From NCBI GenBank assembly GCA_016218275.1, contig JACREK010000010.1, positions 1 to 7,582 on the forward strand: 7,582 nt of DNA, written 5' to 3'. The notes beneath the pieces were generated by a model. That model saw only the letters and a list, made by a program, of their open reading frames with translations. It ran no database searches and was not told the DNA's origin. How positions within the stretch are numbered: position 1 is the first letter of the stretch; each line of letters begins with the position of its first letter. Below are positions 5,954 through 7,582 of the stretch, piece by piece. The position numbers and the translations under genes were made by a program. This DNA comes from Candidatus Gottesmanbacteria bacterium (GTDB lineage: Bacteria; Patescibacteriota; Microgenomatia; 2-02-FULL-39-11).

Positions 5954-6748
5954 TCAAATCATCTTTCTATTTACAAACTGATACATAAAAAAACTACTTA
6001 CAAGGGAAATTAGAAATGCATAGAAAGTGCCGGCAAATACACCAAATAAAGGATAGAGATATCTGACAGCTGTTGCATAAACCACCACATTGACACCACC
6101 GCTTACCATCACTACCTTCATAACAGCCACAGAAAATGTTCTACCATGGATAGTAAAGGTGATAATCATAGTTGAAAGCATGATTGCCGGAAATGAAGCA
6201 AACATTCCACCTACAATCGGACCGCCTAATTTTGTCATAATAACGGCAAAAGCAATAATTGTCCCGCTTAATATTGCCCTAAAACTTAACTGTCTAGAAT
6301 TTAAAACCATTCTTTTTTGTCCTTCGGATTTTACTCTCACTACTTTCTCTCCTAGAATATAAGAAATGACAAGAAGAAGGAAAAATATAACAAGAGACAG
6401 GGAAAAATTATCAATCTTCAGTATGACAAAGATGAAGGAGAGAATAAACCATACAAGGAGTGATAACCCTATCGAGATATAAAGTTTATTTTGTGAAAGC
6501 AGAATATACAATGCGGTAAATAAAGCATCTAAACCAATAATGGCAGGAACAATCGTGGTTGCTTCTGCCGCAATTTGAGGTGATTGTGTCCAAGCTATAA
6601 AAAATAAAGCCAAAACAACAGTTGAAGGAAGACCGGTAATGACCCCGCCGATTTTGGAACCAAATCTCTCGGCAATAAGAGTGGCCCCCGTTATCCATAC
6701 TGCCCCCACTATAAAAGCCAGAATCAACTTCAGATAAAAAACATCCAT
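5954..6748 (-). CDS. Integral membrane protein with two similar halves (DUF3147/GlpM-like motif)
   Basis: The 264-residue protein is almost entirely membrane segments, about eight: roughly 5-25, 33-52, 66-84, 89-110, 116-133, 157-173, 178-200 and 207-257 (the last stretch probably two). Two related motifs mark an internal duplication. The first is GSKIGGVITGLPSTVV (30-45), in the first half. The second is GGPIVGGMFASFPAIMLST (175-193), in the second half. A polar loop at about 134-156 (EKVVRVKSEGQKR) separates the halves. The G-x-GG-x5-P-x-Thr/Ser pattern resembles small DUF3147/GlpM-type membrane proteins. Duplication suggests a transporter or channel built from two bundles, substrate unknown. 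The gene appears to be a single unit: it has its own TATAAT box upstream, and a 113-base spacer with another promoter separates it from the next gene. ATG 6748 is preceded by GTGGAGAA, a weak Shine-Dalgarno 10-13 bases away. Confidence 0.85.
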   Translation of the reverse strand: MDVFYLKLILAFIVGAVWITGATLIAERFGSKIGGVITGLPSTVVLALFFIAWTQSPQIAAEATTIVPAIIGLDALFTALYILLSQNKLYISIGLSLLVWFILSFIFVILKIDNFSLSLVIFFLLLVISYILGEKVVRVKSEGQKRMVLNSRQLSFRAILSGTIIAFAVIMTKLGGPIVGGMFASFPAIMLSTMIITFTIHGRTFSVAVMKVVMVSGGVNVVVYATAVRYLYPLFGVFAGTFYAFLISLVSSFFMYQFVNRKMI

Positions 6749-6760
6749 TCTGCTCTTTCT

Positions 6761-6780
6761 CCACTGATTATAGCAAGTGG
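6761..6780 (-). promoter_or_regulatory. Extended -10 promoter within a CCACT/AGTGG dyad, for the membrane protein gene
   Basis: On the minus strand TGCTATAAT (extended -10, hexamer at 6772-6767) sits between the exact inverted arms CCACT and AGTGG (5 bp each, 10 bases apart, 6761-6780). The box is 18 bases before ATG 6748. No good -35 hexamer is seen, which fits an extended -10 promoter. The dyad could be an operator or chance. Confidence 0.45.
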
Positions 6781-6921
6781 AAGATTAAAAACTAAATAAA
6801 TATAAGAGTAGTTGGAGGTTTTTCAAATTCAATGAGGAAAAGAGAGACTATCTAAATTACTTTATCCACAATTACTATTTTCTTTCCGAGGACTCTTCAG
6901 TGATTATTTTTATATAATTTT

Positions 6922-7323
6922 TTAATTAACATCAGTACGGGGATAAAGATCTATCTCTCCCTTCCTATAGTTAAACTTTGTTATGAAATTATTAAAGAAA
7001 CCGATCTGTCCTACAATACTATATGGCCATATATAACCGTGTTTAAATCCTGCTTCAATGCTGAAATTGTAACCGCCTACAGTAATAACAACCGGATGAA
7101 TATAATATGGTTCGCTTTTTCCACTTAAACCAGCAACAAAATCTTTTTTTCCTTTTTCAATATCAATTCCTAATATTTTCCCTATTTCAGCATCAAAAAT
7201 ACACCTATCTGCTCCAGAATCAATTAAAACTTCGTGCTGAATAAAAGAGTTTTTATATGAAATACCGATAGGAATTACTGGTCTTATAATTTGGGGTGCG
7301 TATTTTTTATATTTGAATTTCAC
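6922..7323 (-). CDS. Retropepsin-like aspartyl protease family protein
   Basis: The 133-residue product has the single-lobe retropepsin layout, which works as a homodimer. The catalytic triad loop is VLIDSGADRCIF (32-43), with Asp35 as the active-site acid. The second hydrophobic-hydrophobic-Gly motif is IVGQIGFF (103-110). The C-terminal FNYRKGEIDLYP (117-128) matches the family's closing hairpin. There is no signal peptide or membrane segment, so it acts in the cytoplasm. Substrate is unknown. The start is GTG 7323, supported by AGGA (7335-7332) 8 bases upstream. It overlaps the stop codon of the preceding DUF5678-like gene as GTGA, so the two are translationally coupled. Bacterial relatives are mostly uncharacterised; proteolytic activity is inferred from the intact DSG and Gly motifs. 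No clear terminator is seen in the 173 bases downstream (6749-6921). Confidence 0.85.
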   Translation of the reverse strand: MKFKYKKYAPQIIRPVIPIGISYKNSFIQHEVLIDSGADRCIFDAEIGKILGIDIEKGKKDFVAGLSGKSEPYYIHPVVITVGGYNFSIEAGFKHGYIWPYSIVGQIGFFNNFITKFNYRKGEIDLYPRTDVN

Positions 7324-7517
7324 AGATTTGATCCTACAACCATATGAAGGTTACGTGGCATACGAGTGATTATGGGATTTTCGTAACCCTTTTCTTTAGC
7401 TTTAGAATAAGCGACACGAGCAGTTTTTCCGCTTGATATCACGGTCTTTTCATCGTCTTTTAAGGCAACCCATAAGCCTTTATATTTTTTGAAAATTTTA
7501 GTCCAATCGATTGCCAT
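7320..7517 (-). CDS. DUF5678-like small protein
   Basis: The 65-residue protein reads like the DUF5678 family. KYKGLWVALKDDEKTVISSGKT (11-32) gives the GxWVAL and V-x-SGKT landmarks. A helix AYSKAKEKGYENP (36-48) and a strand PIITRMP (48-54) follow. It has no membrane segment and no known catalytic motif; the biochemical role is unknown. It is the first gene of a two-gene unit and overlaps the retropepsin-like gene by 4 bases, suggesting the two proteins work together, perhaps as partner, inhibitor or substrate adaptor of the protease. ATG 7517 follows a near-consensus promoter by 10 bases with no Shine-Dalgarno, so initiation is probably leaderless. Confidence 0.8.
   Translation of the reverse strand: MAIDWTKIFKKYKGLWVALKDDEKTVISSGKTARVAYSKAKEKGYENPIITRMPRNLHMVVGSNL
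7332..7335 (-). promoter_or_regulatory. Shine-Dalgarno AGGA deciding the GTG start of the protease gene
   Basis: AGGA on the minus strand lies 8 bases before GTG 7323, inside the end of the DUF5678-like gene. No ATG in this frame lies nearby, so it supports the rare start codon. Confidence 0.5.
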
Positions 7518-7527
7518 AGGAGTTAGA

Positions 7528-7556
7528 ATTATATATTTCTATTTTAAAATATTCAA
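7528..7556 (-). promoter_or_regulatory. Promoter TTGAAT-N17-TATAAT of the DUF5678/protease pair
   Basis: On the minus strand TTGAAT (7556-7551) is followed by exactly 17 bases and a perfect TATAAT (7533-7528). ATG 7517 is only 10 bases downstream of the box, so the expected transcript start is about 4 bases before the start codon. The last 22 bases of the window (7561-7582) show nothing recognisable. Confidence 0.65.
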
Positions 7557-7582
7557 GCTGGTAAAATTATTGTGTCTAAAAT

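Noticed and set aside
6090..6362. Open frames overlapping the membrane protein gene (plus 6090-6362, minus 6486-6764).
   Set aside because: They are shadows of the 264-residue protein, whose regular hydrophobic segments and repeated motifs identify the true frame.
6822..6852. Plus-strand GGAGG near 6814 followed by ATG (about 6832) in the spacer between the protease and membrane protein genes.
   Set aside because: The frame closes after seven codons and nothing else supports a gene.

Overview
This is an AT-rich, gene-dense fragment in which every stretch longer than about 175 bases is covered by a gene. The gene set suggests a bacterium of the Patescibacteria/Candidate Phyla Radiation, perhaps Microgenomates-like: an archaeal-type, intein-bearing RtcB with archease, a YfhO-type giant membrane protein, an AbiEii-type nucleotidyltransferase, a DUF5678-like protein paired with a retropepsin-like protein, very short spacers, and several genes without a Shine-Dalgarno site. 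No rRNA or other phylogenetic marker is present, so this placement is inference from gene content and style. An L,D-transpeptidase argues for a peptidoglycan-bearing bacterium rather than an archaeon.

Left block (1-2235, minus strand). Three genes run leftwards in tight succession: L,D-transpeptidase, archease (11-base gap) and rtcB (4-base gap). rtcB runs off the left edge. It carries an intein that starts exactly at the metal-binding active-site cysteine of the DIN|C motif, and the intein holds a LAGLIDADG-type homing endonuclease domain. The C-terminal splice junction and C-extein lie outside the window.

Divergent spacer (2236-2372). This spacer is rich in symmetry. It holds a 16-bp palindrome, a 32-bp near-perfect dyad, repeated AAAATCA heptamers, and a TATAAT box placed so close to the next start codon that the transcript would be nearly leaderless.

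Centre (2373-4880, plus strand). A single 835-residue YfhO-family polytopic membrane protein is probably involved in cell-surface glycosylation.

Right block (4981-7517, minus strand). There are three transcription units, read from right to left. The first is a DUF5678-like protein overlapping a retropepsin-like aspartyl protease by 4 bases (GTGA). The second is a single membrane protein with two similar halves. The third is a small Trp-rich protein whose gene overlaps an AbiEii-like nucleotidyltransferase gene by 70 bases in a different frame, forming a candidate toxin-antitoxin-like module. First genes of units tend to have a TATAAT box 8-18 bases before the start and no clear Shine-Dalgarno, while the second genes of the two pairs have a Shine-Dalgarno 8 bases before the start. 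The most interesting items are the intein in RtcB, the overlapping nucleotidyltransferase module, the DUF5678/protease pair and the dyad operator candidate before yfhO.
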